64,000 nt of DNA from Enterobacterales bacterium CwR94. GTDB taxonomy: Bacteria; Pseudomonadota; Gammaproteobacteria; Enterobacterales; Enterobacteriaceae. Every line of letters begins with the position of its first letter. Positions within the stretch are counted from its first letter, which is position 1. The stretch covers positions 66,584 through 130,583 of the forward strand of contig KZ478063.1 in the NCBI GenBank assembly GCA_002837195.1, given 5' to 3'. The translations under genes were made by a program, and so were the position numbers. Below, piece by piece: positions 52,378-61,867 of this stretch. The notes below the pieces were generated by a model. That model worked only from the letters and a program-made list of their open reading frames with translations. It was not told the DNA's origin and made no database searches.

Positions 52378-53439
52378 TTGGGAAAACGCATTCAAGTTAC
52401 GCCGGGTAATATCGAGCCTCTGGCCGTTCGGCCATTTACGCCGGGTAAAATTGCGCTGGTGTGTGAGGGCGGTGGACAACGCGGTATCTTCACCGCGGGT
52501 GTGTTAGACGAGTTTCAGCAAGCCGGTTTCGATCCCTTCTCCTGGTATCTTGGCACCTCTGCGGGGGCGCAGAATCTTTCCGCATTTGTCTGCGGGCAGA
52601 AAGGCTATGCACGACGCGTTATTACGCGTTACACCACCAATCCGCTGTTTTTTAATCCGCTACGCTTTGTGCGCGGTGGGCATTTGATCGACCTGGATTG
52701 GCTCACCGGTATCACGGCTAAGGAGCTGCCACTGGCGATGCAAACAGCGATTGATCAGCGTTTTGGCAGCGGCAAGCAGTTCTATATGGCGACATGTCGC
52801 AGTGACAACTACGAACCCCATTATTTTGCGCCGACGGAAACCAATTGGCTGGATATCATTCGTGCCTCCAGTGCGATACCCGGCTTCTATCGCAATGGCG
52901 TGGAGTATGAGGGGGGCACCTGGTTAGACGGTGGCATCAGTGATGCGATTCCCGTGCGCGAAGCCGCGCGTTTGGGGGCGAACACGATAGTGGTTATCCG
53001 CACGGTCCCCTCGCAGATGTTCTACACCCCGCAATGGATGAAGCGCATGGAGCGCTGGCTGGGTGACAGCAAGCTGCAGCCGATGGTGCGCCTGTTGCAG
53101 CATCACGAGAAAAGCTATCGTCATATTCAGCGGTTTATTGAAAAGCCGCCGGGCAAACTCCGCGTATTGGAAATTTTTCCACCTAAACCCTTGGCCAGCA
53201 GTGCATTGGGATCACGGGTCGCTTCGCTCAATCAGGATTATCATCTGGGGCGGCGCTGTGGACGCTATTTCCTTGCCACGCTGGGACAATGGCTCAGTGA
53301 CGGCGAACCGTTATCGCTGGTGCGCCATCAGCCCATTACACCGTTGGCAGCGGCGGCCAATGAACCGATAACGGCACCGCTTATCGCCACGCCAGAGGCG
53401 GGGAATGACGCCAGCTATAGCGAAGACTCACGCGCCTGA
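52378..53439 (+). CDS. yjjU: Patatin-like phospholipase YjjU
   Basis: 353 residues from a TTG start (E. coli YjjU 357). Patatin fold: oxyanion loop CEGGGQRGIF (about 29-38), nucleophile Ser in LGTSAGAQN (about 61-69), and the Asp of the Ser-Asp dyad in LDGGISDAIP (about 182-191). It is a probable cytoplasmic acyl hydrolase with unknown lipid substrate. Its end overlaps the convergent phosphodiesterase-like gene by 12 bases. Confidence 0.95.
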   Translation: MGKRIQVTPGNIEPLAVRPFTPGKIALVCEGGGQRGIFTAGVLDEFQQAGFDPFSWYLGTSAGAQNLSAFVCGQKGYARRVITRYTTNPLFFNPLRFVRGGHLIDLDWLTGITAKELPLAMQTAIDQRFGSGKQFYMATCRSDNYEPHYFAPTETNWLDIIRASSAIPGFYRNGVEYEGGTWLDGGISDAIPVREAARLGANTIVVIRTVPSQMFYTPQWMKRMERWLGDSKLQPMVRLLQHHEKSYRHIQRFIEKPPGKLRVLEIFPPKPLASSALGSRVASLNQDYHLGRRCGRYFLATLGQWLSDGEPLSLVRHQPITPLAAAANEPITAPLIATPEAGNDASYSEDSRA

Positions 53440-54180
53440 ATGATGGCTTAACACCAGACTGGCAATCGCCGTCAGCGGTAGCGGTGCGCTGGCGGGCAGC
53501 AATTCAGGGCGATTGGTGGCAATAAAAGCGGCACGCTCTTGCATGCTTTGCCCGCCGTGATCAAAGCCATCTACGCCAGCTCGTCCATGATCGGTGGTGA
53601 CAATCACCAACCAGTTTTCACCCTGTGCTTGCCGCTGCGCGACTTTTTCCATGAGTTGTCCCACCTGGCGATCTGCCATCTGGATGGCATTGAAGTAGTC
53701 CTCTCCAAACCCAACGCGATGCCCGGCTGCATCGGGGGCATCTAACTGTAAAAACAGAAAATCGGCAGCATCCAGATGTGCCAGCGCCGCCGTGACACAG
53801 GCGTCATCACTGAGATTGTTGACCACGTGATGAAGTGTTGCGGTATCTCCAGGAAAGAACTGACTGTTAATCGGCCCCCAGGCCGCGATGCTGACCAGCA
53901 AGGCATCGGGATAATCACTGTGCAATTGGTGAAACAGGGAGGGCCAGGCAGACTCGCCATCATCGTTACTGCCAACGGCGTGTTGATCGACCCAAACGCC
54001 CGTCAAAATGGTGCTCCAGCCTGGGCCGCTGTCGGTTGCCTGTTCGGTGCGTGTGCCCCGCTCGCCGCCGGTATAAGCCTCTCGCAGCGTGAGGGTAGAT
54101 AGGTTTGGCAGTGCCAGGGCGTGCAAGCAGTGGAATTGCACACCATCAAGGCCGATTAAGAGTGTCTTACGTGTATTCAC
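53428..54180 (-). CDS. Alkaline-phosphatase-superfamily phosphodiesterase-like protein
   Basis: 250 residues of the type I phosphodiesterase/nucleotide pyrophosphatase group. Visible metal and active-site positions: Asp in LIGLDGVQF (about 11-13), the SGPGWSTILTG nucleophile region (about 50-60), LDAPDAAGHRVG, TTDHGR and GFDHGGQS. It probably hydrolyses a phosphodiester, pyrophosphate or sulphate ester in the cytoplasm (no signal peptide). Unlike the neighbours it is not part of the E. coli yjjU-yjjV order. Confidence 0.82.
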   Translation of the reverse strand: MNTRKTLLIGLDGVQFHCLHALALPNLSTLTLREAYTGGERGTRTEQATDSGPGWSTILTGVWVDQHAVGSNDDGESAWPSLFHQLHSDYPDALLVSIAAWGPINSQFFPGDTATLHHVVNNLSDDACVTAALAHLDAADFLFLQLDAPDAAGHRVGFGEDYFNAIQMADRQVGQLMEKVAQRQAQGENWLVIVTTDHGRAGVDGFDHGGQSMQERAAFIATNRPELLPASAPLPLTAIASLVLSHHSGA

Positions 54181-54241
54181 AGGGATTCGTGTAAAGTAAG
54201 GGGCAGTGTTAACCAGCGTAACGATAAAGTATTAACGCAGA

Positions 54242-55033
54242 ATGACAGCAGGTGGCGCAGTGAGCCCATTTATTGATACCCATTGCCATTTTGATTTTCC
54301 CCCTTTTGCCGACAGTGCCATTGATAGTCTGCGGTTGGCGGTTCGTGCGGGTGTGAGCAACATTATCGTACCGGCGGTTGCCGAACGCTATTTCTCCCGC
54401 GTGATGTTATTGGCAAATCAACACGCGCCGCTGTATGCCGCGTTGGGGCTGCATCCAATTGTGGTGGAGGAGCATCAGGACGATCATCTGCAGCAACTTG
54501 AGGCACAGTTGCAGCACCGGTCACCCAAACTGGTGGCGTTGGGTGAAATTGGGCTGGATCTCTATCGTGACGATCCGCAGTTTGCGCGACAGGAAGTCTT
54601 GCTGGATGCGCAATTACGGCTGGCAAAGCAGTATGAACTGCCCGTTATTTTGCATTCGCGGCGCACCCACGACAAACTCGCCTTGCATCTGCGCCAGCAC
54701 AGGTTGCCGCGCTGCGGTGTGGTGCATGGTTTTGCGGGCAGCTTGTCTCAGGCGCAGGCGTTTATCAAACTCGGTTATGCGATTGGCGTCGGGGGTACCA
54801 TTACCTATCAACGCGCCAGTAAAACCCGCAATACAGTGGCGCAGTTGCCGCTGACTTCGCTGTTACTGGAAACTGATGCGCCAGATATGCCGTTAAATGG
54901 CTATCAGGGAGAGCCCAATCGGCCAGAGCGTATTGCGCAAGTTTTCGAGGCGTTATGCCAGCTACGTTCGGAATCTCCTGCGGATATCGCCTTCCAAATT
55001 CGCGAAAACACGCGTCAGATATTTGGCATTTAG
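54242..55033 (+). CDS. yjjV: TatD-family metal-dependent hydrolase YjjV
   Basis: 263 residues (E. coli YjjV 259). TatD deoxyribonuclease-like TIM barrel: FIDTHCHFDFP (about 9-19), GEIGLDLYRDD (about 101-111, conserved Glu), HSRRTHDK (about 139), GVVHGFAGS and LLLETDAPDMPLNG (about 209-222, the conserved Asp). A GTG at 54260 would also fit the family. It may act as a metal-dependent nuclease or deacylase. E. coli yjjW and yjjI, which follow there, are missing. Confidence 0.95.
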   Translation: MTAGGAVSPFIDTHCHFDFPPFADSAIDSLRLAVRAGVSNIIVPAVAERYFSRVMLLANQHAPLYAALGLHPIVVEEHQDDHLQQLEAQLQHRSPKLVALGEIGLDLYRDDPQFARQEVLLDAQLRLAKQYELPVILHSRRTHDKLALHLRQHRLPRCGVVHGFAGSLSQAQAFIKLGYAIGVGGTITYQRASKTRNTVAQLPLTSLLLETDAPDMPLNGYQGEPNRPERIAQVFEALCQLRSESPADIAFQIRENTRQIFGI

Positions 55034-55042
55034 TGTTCCTAG

Positions 55043-55143
55043 TGTGACGCGGATCACCTTTTTGCGTTTACATTTACTTCCAGTTGTATTCTTTTGTGAC
55101 ATTAGTCCCGCGCAATCGCTTCCCTGTCGTTATAATCCCGCCC
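55043..55143 (+). promoter_or_regulatory. CRP/CytR-type promoter of the nucleoside transporter gene
   Basis: Two CRP-like sites: TGTGACGCGGATCACC (55043-55058, 9 of 10 consensus bases) and TGTGACATTAGTCCCG (55095-55110, 7 of 10), with centres 52 bp apart. TATAAT at 55131-55136 would put the start near 55143, giving sites centred at about -40.5 and -92.5, as in deoP2. GTTGTATT (55083-55090), close to the CytR octamer GTTGCATT, lies between the CRP sites. Confidence 0.7.
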
Positions 55144-55214
55144 GTTCCAGCTTTAGCGTGTAAAGCTGCATTTACCAGGGCGCAGTGGATCTCGCCTTTA
55201 CTCCGAGGAAAATT

Positions 55215-56492
55215 ATGCAACTCATAATGGGTCTGGTTGGCATGGTGTCGTTGTTATTGATCGCCGTGCTACTGTCATCAAATCGCCGCGCAATTAAATT
55301 GCGTACCGTTGGCTGGGCATTTGTGATTCAGGTCGCGATTGGCGCGTTGGTACTGTATGTGCCAGCAGGGCGCTCTGTACTGCTGGCGATGTCTGAAGGG
55401 GTGGCCAGCGTTATCGCTTACGGCAACCAGGGGATTTCATTCCTGTTTGGTGGCTTAGTCTCCGACAAAATGTTTGAAGTATTCGGCGGCGGCGGTTTTG
55501 TGTTTGCTCTGCGCGTGTTACCCGTTATCGTTTTCTTCTCCTCGCTGATCGCTGTGCTCTACTATTTGGGTGTGATGCAGTTGGTTATTCGCGTGCTCGG
55601 CGGCGGCTTGCAAAAGCTATTAGGCACATCGCGTACGGAATCTCTGTCTGCAACGGCCAATATTTTTGTGGGGCAAACTGAAGCGCCATTGGTGGTGCGT
55701 CCCTACATTGCGCGCATGACGCGTTCTGAGCTGTTTGCGGTGATGTGTGGTGGTCTGGCGTCTGTTGCTGGCTCTGTGCTGGCGGGCTACGCGCAAATGG
55801 GCGTGCCGTTAGAGTATTTGATCGCCGCGTCCTTTATGGCGGCACCTGGCGGTTTGTTATTTGCAAAACTGATGCTGCCAGAAACTGAACAACCGCATGA
55901 TTCCCCGGAAGACAGCGCTTTGGCGCAGGCCGATGATAAACCGGCAAACGTTCTGGATGCCGCGGCGTCCGGTGCGGCTTCTGGGATGCAGTTAGCGTTA
56001 AACGTTGGTGCGATGCTGCTGGCATTTGTGGCGTTGATTGCGTTGTTAAACGGCATCCTGTCTGGCATTGGCGGTTGGTTTGATTTCCCACAACTGACGC
56101 TGGAATTGATTCTGGGCTATCTGTTCTCGCCTATCGCGTTCCTGATTGGCGTGCCCTGGGAAGAAGCGATGGTCGCGGGTTCATTTATCGGTCAGAAACT
56201 GATTGTGAATGAATTTGTTGCCTACCTGAACTTCGGTGCCTACCTGAAGCCGGATGTTGAAGTGGCGGCAGCGGGCATGCAAGTGCTCTCTGATCACACC
56301 AAGGCAATTATCTCATTTGCGCTTTGTGGCTTTGCTAACCTGTCATCTATTGCCATTCTTATCGGAGGGTTGGGCAGCATGGCACCCAATCGCCGACACG
56401 ACATCGCCAGCCTTGGCATCAAGGCGGTTATCGCCGGTACGCTCTCTAATCTGATGAGCGCCTCTATCGCGGGTGTCTTTCTGGCGCTCTAA
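55215..56492 (+). CDS. CNT-family concentrative nucleoside transporter
   Basis: 425 residues from [18 protein letters not shown] with GAGGA upstream. Concentrative nucleoside transporter with the [13 protein letters not shown] core (about 155-167), [19 protein letters not shown], and the C-terminal [17 protein letters not shown] segment. It imports nucleosides with H+ or Na+ across the inner membrane. It resembles NupC and NupX about equally, so no symbol is given. Placed just before deoCABD and with a matching promoter layout, it probably feeds that pathway. Confidence 0.92.
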   Translation: MQLIMGLVGMVSLLLIAVLLSSNRRAIKLRTVGWAFVIQVAIGALVLYVPAGRSVLLAMSEGVASVIAYGNQGISFLFGGLVSDKMFEVFGGGGFVFALRVLPVIVFFSSLIAVLYYLGVMQLVIRVLGGGLQKLLGTSRTESLSATANIFVGQTEAPLVVRPYIARMTRSELFAVMCGGLASVAGSVLAGYAQMGVPLEYLIAASFMAAPGGLLFAKLMLPETEQPHDSPEDSALAQADDKPANVLDAAASGAASGMQLALNVGAMLLAFVALIALLNGILSGIGGWFDFPQLTLELILGYLFSPIAFLIGVPWEEAMVAGSFIGQKLIVNEFVAYLNFGAYLKPDVEVAAAGMQVLSDHTKAIISFALCGFANLSSIAILIGGLGSMAPNRRHDIASLGIKAVIAGTLSNLMSASIAGVFLAL

Positions 56493-56502
56493 GTGGTTTA
56501 AA

Positions 56503-56518
56503 TGTTAGAATAATCACA
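56503..56518. promoter_or_regulatory. DeoR-operator-like sequence
   Basis: TGTTAGAATAATCACA matches the E. coli deo operator TGTTAGAATACTAACA at 14 of 16 positions. It lies between the transporter stop codon and its terminator, about 190 bp upstream of the deoC promoter. No deoR gene is in the window. Confidence 0.45.
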
Positions 56519-56560
56519 ACGCCATGCGCTGAATGATCAGTGGCATGGCGTTTGTTTTTG
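56518..56560 (+). terminator. Terminator of the nucleoside transporter gene
   Basis: AACGCCATGC...GCATGGCGTT followed by TGTTTTTGTTTTC. Confidence 0.88.
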
Positions 56561-56596
56561 TTTTCATGTTTATATTTTCACATACAACGATAATCA

Positions 56597-56699
56597 TGTG
56601 ATTTGTGTCACATGATTATGTCATTGCATGAAATCTTTCATTGTTATGTGTGATTTCGTGCACGAAATTATGCTGGCGGCTGATGTTAAAATTACGACA
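56597..56699 (+). promoter_or_regulatory. deo promoter region with two CRP sites and candidate DeoR/CytR sites
   Basis: CRP-2: TGTGATTTGTGTCACA at 56597-56612, a perfect consensus inside longer 11-base arms (TAATCATGTGA). CRP-1: TGTGATTTCGTGCACG at 56649-56664. The centres are 52 bp apart. TAAAAT at 56687-56692 is a fitting -10, placing CRP-1 near -41. TGTTAAAATTACGACA at 56684-56699 overlaps the -10 and matches the deo operator at 11 of 16 positions. TTGCATGAA and TTTCATTG between the CRP sites are CytR-like. The layout reproduces E. coli deoP2. Confidence 0.75.
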
Positions 56700-56790
56700 T
56701 CGATGTCGCCCTCATGGCTTTCTGGTGGTGTCAGCCAGCAGCGTTCTGCCTGGCTGCTTTATCCCCGAAGCCCCCTAACCGGAGACTCAC

Positions 56791-57570
56791 ATGACTGATG
56801 TAACGCAAGCCGCCATTCGTGCCCTCAAACTGATGGATCTCACTACGCTGAATGACGACGATACGGCCGAAAAGGTGATTGCACTTTGTCAGCAGGCAAA
56901 ATCACCTGCGGGCAATACGGCGGCAATTTGTATCTATCCCCGTTTCATTCCTGTTGCACGTAAAGCGCTGCGTGAGCAGGGCACGCCGGAAATCAAAATT
57001 GCGACGGTGACCAACTTTCCGCACGGTAATGACGATATTGAGATTGCGGTGGCGGAGACGCGTGCGGCAGTGGCTTACGGTGCTGACGAAGTGGACGTGG
57101 TTTTCCCCTACCGTGCGCTAATGGCGGGAAATACTCAGGTTGGTCTGGATTTGGTCAAAGCCTGTAAGGCCGTGTGTGCTGAGGCCAATGTGCTGCTGAA
57201 AGTGATTATTGAAACCGGCGAATTGAAAAGCGAAGCGCTGATTCGTCAGGCATCAGAAATTGCCATTGATGCCGGTGCTGATTTCATCAAAACCTCAACC
57301 GGTAAAGTGGCGGTGAATGCAACACCGCACTCCGCTGAGCTGATGCTGCGCGTGATCGCTGAAAAAGGCGTTCAAGATCGTGTGGGGTTCAAACCCGCTG
57401 GCGGCGTTCGCACGGCAGAAGATGCCGCGCTCTATTTGCAACTGGCTGATGAGATCCTCGGTGCCGATTGGGCTGATGCGCGTCATTACCGCTTTGGGGC
57501 TTCCAGCCTTTTGGCGAGCCTGTTGAATGCCGCAGGCTTCAGCGGTGCGAAAAGCGATTCAAACTACTAA
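56791..57570 (+). CDS. deoC: Deoxyribose-phosphate aldolase
   Basis: 259 residues, E. coli DeoC length. Class I aldolase that splits 2-deoxyribose-5-phosphate into glyceraldehyde-3-phosphate and acetaldehyde. The Schiff-base Lys is in DFIKTSTGK (Lys about 167) and the second active Lys in [11 protein letters not shown] (about 201). First gene of the deo operon. Confidence 0.97.
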   Translation: MTDVTQAAIRALKLMDLTTLNDDDTAEKVIALCQQAKSPAGNTAAICIYPRFIPVARKALREQGTPEIKIATVTNFPHGNDDIEIAVAETRAAVAYGADEVDVVFPYRALMAGNTQVGLDLVKACKAVCAEANVLLKVIIETGELKSEALIRQASEIAIDAGADFIKTSTGKVAVNATPHSAELMLRVIAEKGVQDRVGFKPAGGVRTAEDAALYLQLADEILGADWADARHYRFGASSLLASLLNAAGFSGAKSDSNY

Positions 57571-57635
57571 TTTCCGCTTACTGCACCGCTTTGTGTACGC
57601 AAAGCGGTGCAGACCTTGATTGACCGGGGGCTCCA

Positions 57636-58958
57636 GTGTTTCTGCCACAAGAAATCATTCGTAAAAAACGTGATGGACATGCACTCAGTGAGGAAGAGAT
57701 CCGTTTTTTTATTAACGGTGTGCGCGATAACACAGTGACCGAAGGGCAAATTGCCGCGCTGGCAATGACCATCTTTTTCCACGATATGTCGCTCGACGAG
57801 CGTGTGGCATTAACCATGGCAATGCGAGACTCCGGCAGTGTGCTGAACTGGCAGACGCTGGCGCTGAATGGCCCGATTGTTGATAAGCACTCCACGGGCG
57901 GCGTAGGGGATGTGACATCGCTGATGCTGGGACCGATGGTGGCAGCCTGTGGTGGCTATGTCCCGATGATCTCCGGACGTGGCCTTGGGCATACCGGTGG
58001 CACGCTGGATAAGCTGGAAGCGATCCCGGGATTTGATATTTTCCCTGACGATCAGCGCTTTCGCGACATGATCAAAGATGTCGGGGTGGCGATCATTGGG
58101 CAAACCAATTCGCTGGCACCGGCGGATAAACGCTTTTATGCCACCCGAGACATTACTGCAACGGTGGATTCCATTCCCCTGATTACCGCTTCTATTCTGG
58201 CGAAGAAACTGGCCGAAGGATTGGATGCTTTGGTGATGGATGTCAAAGTCGGTTCTGGTGCCTTTATGCCAACGTTTGAACTGTCGCTGGCGCTGGCTGA
58301 GGCCATCGTGGGCGTCGCCAACGGTGCGGGCTGCAAAACCACGGCGTTGCTCACCGACATGAACCAGGTGTTGGCAGCCAGTGCGGGCAATGCGCTGGAA
58401 GTGCGTGAAGCCGTGCGCTTCCTTACCGGGGAATACCGTCATCCGCGCTTGCTGGAGGTCACGCTGGCCCTGTGCAGCGAAATGCTTATCTCCGGTGGAC
58501 TGGCAGCAAATGACGCCGAAGCGCGTGGCAAGTTACAGGCGGTATTGGATAACGGCAAAGCCGCCGATGTTTTTGGCCGCATGGTCGCTGCGCAGAAAGG
58601 CCCCATCGATTTTATCGAGCGCATGGACCGTTATTTGCCTGCGCCAATGCTCAGTAAAGCGGTTTACGTCGACCAACCGGGTATTGTTACTCAGATGGAT
58701 ACCCGGGCTCTAGGCATGGCGGTCGTGGCGATGGGCGGCGGTCGTCGTCGCGCCAGTGATACGCTGGATTACAGCGTCGGCCTCAGTGAGATGGTGCAAT
58801 TAGGTGAACTGGTGGATGCAGAGCGCCCATTAGCCATTATTCACGCGGCGAGTGAAGCCAGTTGGCAGGAGGCTGCGCAGACGGTGAAACGCGCAGTGAC
58901 ATTGGGCGATAAAGCACTTGAAGTAACGCCTGTGGTCTACCGCCGCATCACGCAATAA
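57636..58958 (+). CDS. deoA: Thymidine phosphorylase
   Basis: 440 residues (E. coli 440) from a GTG start. [12 protein letters not shown] (about 84-95) is the phosphate/nucleoside-binding signature and [16 protein letters not shown] (about 113-128) the conserved hinge of family 3 glycosyltransferase-fold phosphorylases. It converts thymidine and phosphate to thymine and deoxyribose-1-phosphate. Confidence 0.97.
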   Translation: MFLPQEIIRKKRDGHALSEEEIRFFINGVRDNTVTEGQIAALAMTIFFHDMSLDERVALTMAMRDSGSVLNWQTLALNGPIVDKHSTGGVGDVTSLMLGPMVAACGGYVPMISGRGLGHTGGTLDKLEAIPGFDIFPDDQRFRDMIKDVGVAIIGQTNSLAPADKRFYATRDITATVDSIPLITASILAKKLAEGLDALVMDVKVGSGAFMPTFELSLALAEAIVGVANGAGCKTTALLTDMNQVLAASAGNALEVREAVRFLTGEYRHPRLLEVTLALCSEMLISGGLAANDAEARGKLQAVLDNGKAADVFGRMVAAQKGPIDFIERMDRYLPAPMLSKAVYVDQPGIVTQMDTRALGMAVVAMGGGRRRASDTLDYSVGLSEMVQLGELVDAERPLAIIHAASEASWQEAAQTVKRAVTLGDKALEVTPVVYRRITQ

Positions 58959-59015
58959 GTCATACTATTCTGATCGATTGTTTTTACTCAACGTGTGCAA
59001 GCACAGGAGAGTTGC

Positions 59016-60239
59016 ATGAAACGTGCATTTATCATGGTACTGGACTCCTTCGGGATTGGTCACAGTGCCGACGCTGACAAATTCGGCGATAAGGGGTCTG
59101 ACACCCTGGGTCATATTGCTAAAGCCTGCTTTGGCGGCAAGGCCGATAAGGGTCGCCAGGGGCCGCTGTATGTGCCCAACATGACGGCGCTGGGATTAGG
59201 CAAAGCGGCAGAGGCCTCCAGCGGTCAATTTCCGGCAGGCTTAGATCCTGAGGCAGAAATCATCGGCGCTTATGCCTATGCGAAAGAGCTGTCCTCTGGC
59301 AAAGATACCCCGTCAGGGCACTGGGAAATCGCCGGTGTACCGGTGTTATTCGATTGGGGTTATTTCAGCGACAAAGAAAACAGCTTTCCGCAGAAGCTGC
59401 TGGATAAACTGGTTGAGCGTGCCGACCTGCCGGGTTATTTGGGCAACTGTCACTCTTCAGGTACGGTGATCCTCGATCAGTTGGGTGAAGAGCACATGAA
59501 AACCGGTAAGCCGATTTTCTACACTTCAGCCGACTCCGTTTTCCAGATTGCCTGCCACGAAGAAACCTTTGGCCTCGATAAACTCTACGCCCTGTGCGAG
59601 ATTGCCCGCGAAGAGTTGACGGAAGGCGGCTATAACATTGGTCGTGTGATTGCGCGTCCTTTTGTTGGCAACAAGCCGGGCGAATTTGAGCGCACGGGTA
59701 ACCGCCATGATTTAGCCGTCGAACCGCCATCGGCCACCGTGTTGCAAAAAATGGTGGAAGAGAAACAGGGCGAAGTGATTTCGGTGGGCAAAATTGCCGA
59801 TATCTACGCACATGTGGGCATCACGAAAAAGGTGAAAGCCACCGGACTGGATGCACTGTTTGACGCGACGATCAAAGAAATGGCTATCGCGCCGGATAAC
59901 GCCATTGTGTTCACCAATTTTGTGAATTTCGATTCTGACTGGGGCCATCGCCGTGACGTACCGGGCTATGCCGGTGGGCTGGAGCTGTTTGACCGTCGTT
60001 TGCCAGAGTTAATGGCGCAGGTGAAAGAGGGGGATATCTTGATCCTGACCGCCGATCACGGTTGCGACCCAACATGGGAAGGAACTGAGCATACGCGTGA
60101 ACATATTCCAGTGCTGATTTATGGGCCTGGCGTAAAACCGGGTTATCTCGGTGCCCGTGATACCTTTGCCGATATCGGCCAGACAGTCGCCAAATATTTT
60201 GGCCTGTCCGATATGGAATACGGCACATCAATGCTGTAA
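59016..60239 (+). CDS. deoB: Phosphopentomutase
   Basis: 407 residues from [20 protein letters not shown] (E. coli 407); CAGGAGAG lies upstream of the ATG at 59016, so the frame from 58995 is not used. Alkaline phosphatase superfamily: first metal Asp in VLDSFG, phosphorylated Thr in [10 protein letters not shown] (about 95-104), [10 protein letters not shown] (about 345). It interconverts (deoxy)ribose-1- and -5-phosphate. Confidence 0.97.
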   Translation: MKRAFIMVLDSFGIGHSADADKFGDKGSDTLGHIAKACFGGKADKGRQGPLYVPNMTALGLGKAAEASSGQFPAGLDPEAEIIGAYAYAKELSSGKDTPSGHWEIAGVPVLFDWGYFSDKENSFPQKLLDKLVERADLPGYLGNCHSSGTVILDQLGEEHMKTGKPIFYTSADSVFQIACHEETFGLDKLYALCEIAREELTEGGYNIGRVIARPFVGNKPGEFERTGNRHDLAVEPPSATVLQKMVEEKQGEVISVGKIADIYAHVGITKKVKATGLDALFDATIKEMAIAPDNAIVFTNFVNFDSDWGHRRDVPGYAGGLELFDRRLPELMAQVKEGDILILTADHGCDPTWEGTEHTREHIPVLIYGPGVKPGYLGARDTFADIGQTVAKYFGLSDMEYGTSML

Positions 60240-60299
60240 AACAGCGACCTCATTAGCGCCCGGAGCAACCTGCTCCGGCAACACTGAAAGGATTAAAAC

Positions 60300-61019
60300 A
60301 TGGCAACGCCTCATATTAATGCGGAAATGGGTGATTTTGCGGACGTGGTGCTGATGCCGGGTGACCCGCTGCGTGCTAAGCACATTGCGGAGACTTTCCT
60401 GCAAGACGTGCGTGAAGTGAACAATGTCCGTGGCATGCTGGGCTACACCGGCACCTATAAAGGCCGAGCGATTTCGGTGATGGGCCACGGTATGGGGATC
60501 CCTTCTTGCTCCATCTACACCAAAGAGCTGATCACCGATTTTGGCGTGAAGAAAATCATTCGTGTTGGTTCATGTGGCGCGGTGCGTGCAGATGTGAAAC
60601 TGCGCGACGTGGTGATTGGTCTGGGAGCCTGTACCGATTCCAAAGTGAACCGTCTGCGTTTTAAAGACCATGATTTCGCCGCGATTGCCGATTTCGAAAT
60701 GGTGCGTAACGCGGTTGACGCGGCAAAAGCGCTGGGTGTGGATGCTCGCGTAGGGAATATCTTCTCCGCCGATCTGTTCTACACGCCCGATCCAACCATG
60801 TTCGACGTGATGGAAAAATACGGCATTCTGGGTGTGGAAATGGAAGCCGCAGGGATTTACGGCGTGGCGGCAGAATTTGGTGCGAAAGCGCTGACGATCT
60901 GTACCGTATCCGATCATATCCGTACGCATGAACAAACCACGGCGGCTGAACGTCAAACCACGTTCAACGACATGATTAAAATCGCACTGGAATCCGTTCT
61001 GTTGGGCGATAACGCGTAA
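60300..61019 (+). CDS. deoD: Purine nucleoside phosphorylase
   Basis: 239 residues (E. coli 239). Hexameric [12 protein letters not shown] (about 18-26) for phosphate binding, [19 protein letters not shown] (about 178-187), and the catalytic Asp in TVSDHI (about 202-207). Last gene of deoCABD. Confidence 0.97.
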   Translation: MATPHINAEMGDFADVVLMPGDPLRAKHIAETFLQDVREVNNVRGMLGYTGTYKGRAISVMGHGMGIPSCSIYTKELITDFGVKKIIRVGSCGAVRADVKLRDVVIGLGACTDSKVNRLRFKDHDFAAIADFEMVRNAVDAAKALGVDARVGNIFSADLFYTPDPTMFDVMEKYGILGVEMEAAGIYGVAAEFGAKALTICTVSDHIRTHEQTTAAERQTTFNDMIKIALESVLLGDNA

Positions 61020-61030
61020 GTAACGCGCGC

Positions 61031-61054
61031 AAGCCGGACGTTGCTGTCCGGCTT
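61031..61054. terminator. Bidirectional terminator between deoD and ytjB
   Basis: AAGCCGGAC-GTTGCT-GTCCGGCTT in the 38-base gap between the convergent genes. Confidence 0.82.
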
Positions 61055-61057
61055 CGA

Positions 61058-61762
61058 TTATTCTTTCTCTTTCTCTTTCTCTTTCTCTTTCTCGTCTTTT
61101 GGCATGGCTTCGTCTTTTGTCGCCGTTTCCGCGGGCTCTTCATCTTCCACGACCGGTGTACTGGCGGTTAACAGGAAGGGCGATTGCTGCCAACGCGTGC
61201 GGCGATCGCGCAGTAACGTGCGGGTGAGAATGATGCCAATAGCCAGCGACAACAGCATCATTAAGCGCAAAATATTGGTGGTGTTATCCACTTGCTTGGC
61301 TTCGGTCACCAGGACGTGAGTATCCAGCGTCAGGCGCAGAAACCCGCCAGGTCCGTCTTTGCCGTGCAGCGGTTGCACAATCTGATGATTGAAATAGCTG
61401 CCCGCACGTTTACCGTCCAGCGCCAGGCGGTCGCGGATGTTAATGGTTTCCCCGCTGTGTGCCACCATCGCGCCAGTACCGTCATACACGGTGGCATCCA
61501 GAATGCGACTGTGGTCGGTGAGATTATCCAGCGTCTTTTGGATAGTGCTTTGGTTATCATCGGCATTATCCATCAGCGGGGTGAGCGTAAACGCCACTTG
61601 CTTGCCAAGCGTGCGCGCCAAATCTTCCACCTGCTCAGAGCGTGCCATTTGATGGCCCAGACTGAACCAGGAGGCTCCCTGCATCAGCACCACCAGTAAG
61701 GCAAGGCTTATCAGCACGATCACCGTGCGATGCAGACGAAATTTCAGGCGGTATTTAACCAT
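61058..61762 (-). CDS. ytjB: YtjB/SMP family membrane protein with repeat tail
   Basis: 234 residues; E. coli YtjB is about 214. N-terminal helix (about 13-33), a periplasmic domain of about 120 residues and a second helix (about 165-185), then a cytoplasmic acidic/basic tail. It matches the SMP/AhpA family by sequence and by its position between deoD and serB. Function uncertain. The tail is lengthened by a Lys-Glu run coded by a hexanucleotide repeat. Confidence 0.9.
   Translation of the reverse strand: MVKYRLKFRLHRTVIVLISLALLVVLMQGASWFSLGHQMARSEQVEDLARTLGKQVAFTLTPLMDNADDNQSTIQKTLDNLTDHSRILDATVYDGTGAMVAHSGETINIRDRLALDGKRAGSYFNHQIVQPLHGKDGPGGFLRLTLDTHVLVTEAKQVDNTTNILRLMMLLSLAIGIILTRTLLRDRRTRWQQSPFLLTASTPVVEDEEPAETATKDEAMPKDEKEKEKEKEKE
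61063..61093. repeat. Hexanucleotide tandem repeat, five CTTTCT units
   Basis: Five perfect copies of CTTTCT plus one base, at the 3' end of ytjB. On the coding strand they encode Lys-Glu repeats (final residues EKEKEKEKEKE). Slippage by whole units would keep the frame and only change tail length. Confidence 0.95.
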
Positions 61763-61867
61763 CTCAACCCTTATTAAAAGCGTGCCAAAAAACCTGTTTA
61801 TGTTGCCAGAAGCGAGGCAGACAAGGTAGCCTCTTGCGTGGTTAAAAATGTCCCTACAGGAGCTGTA

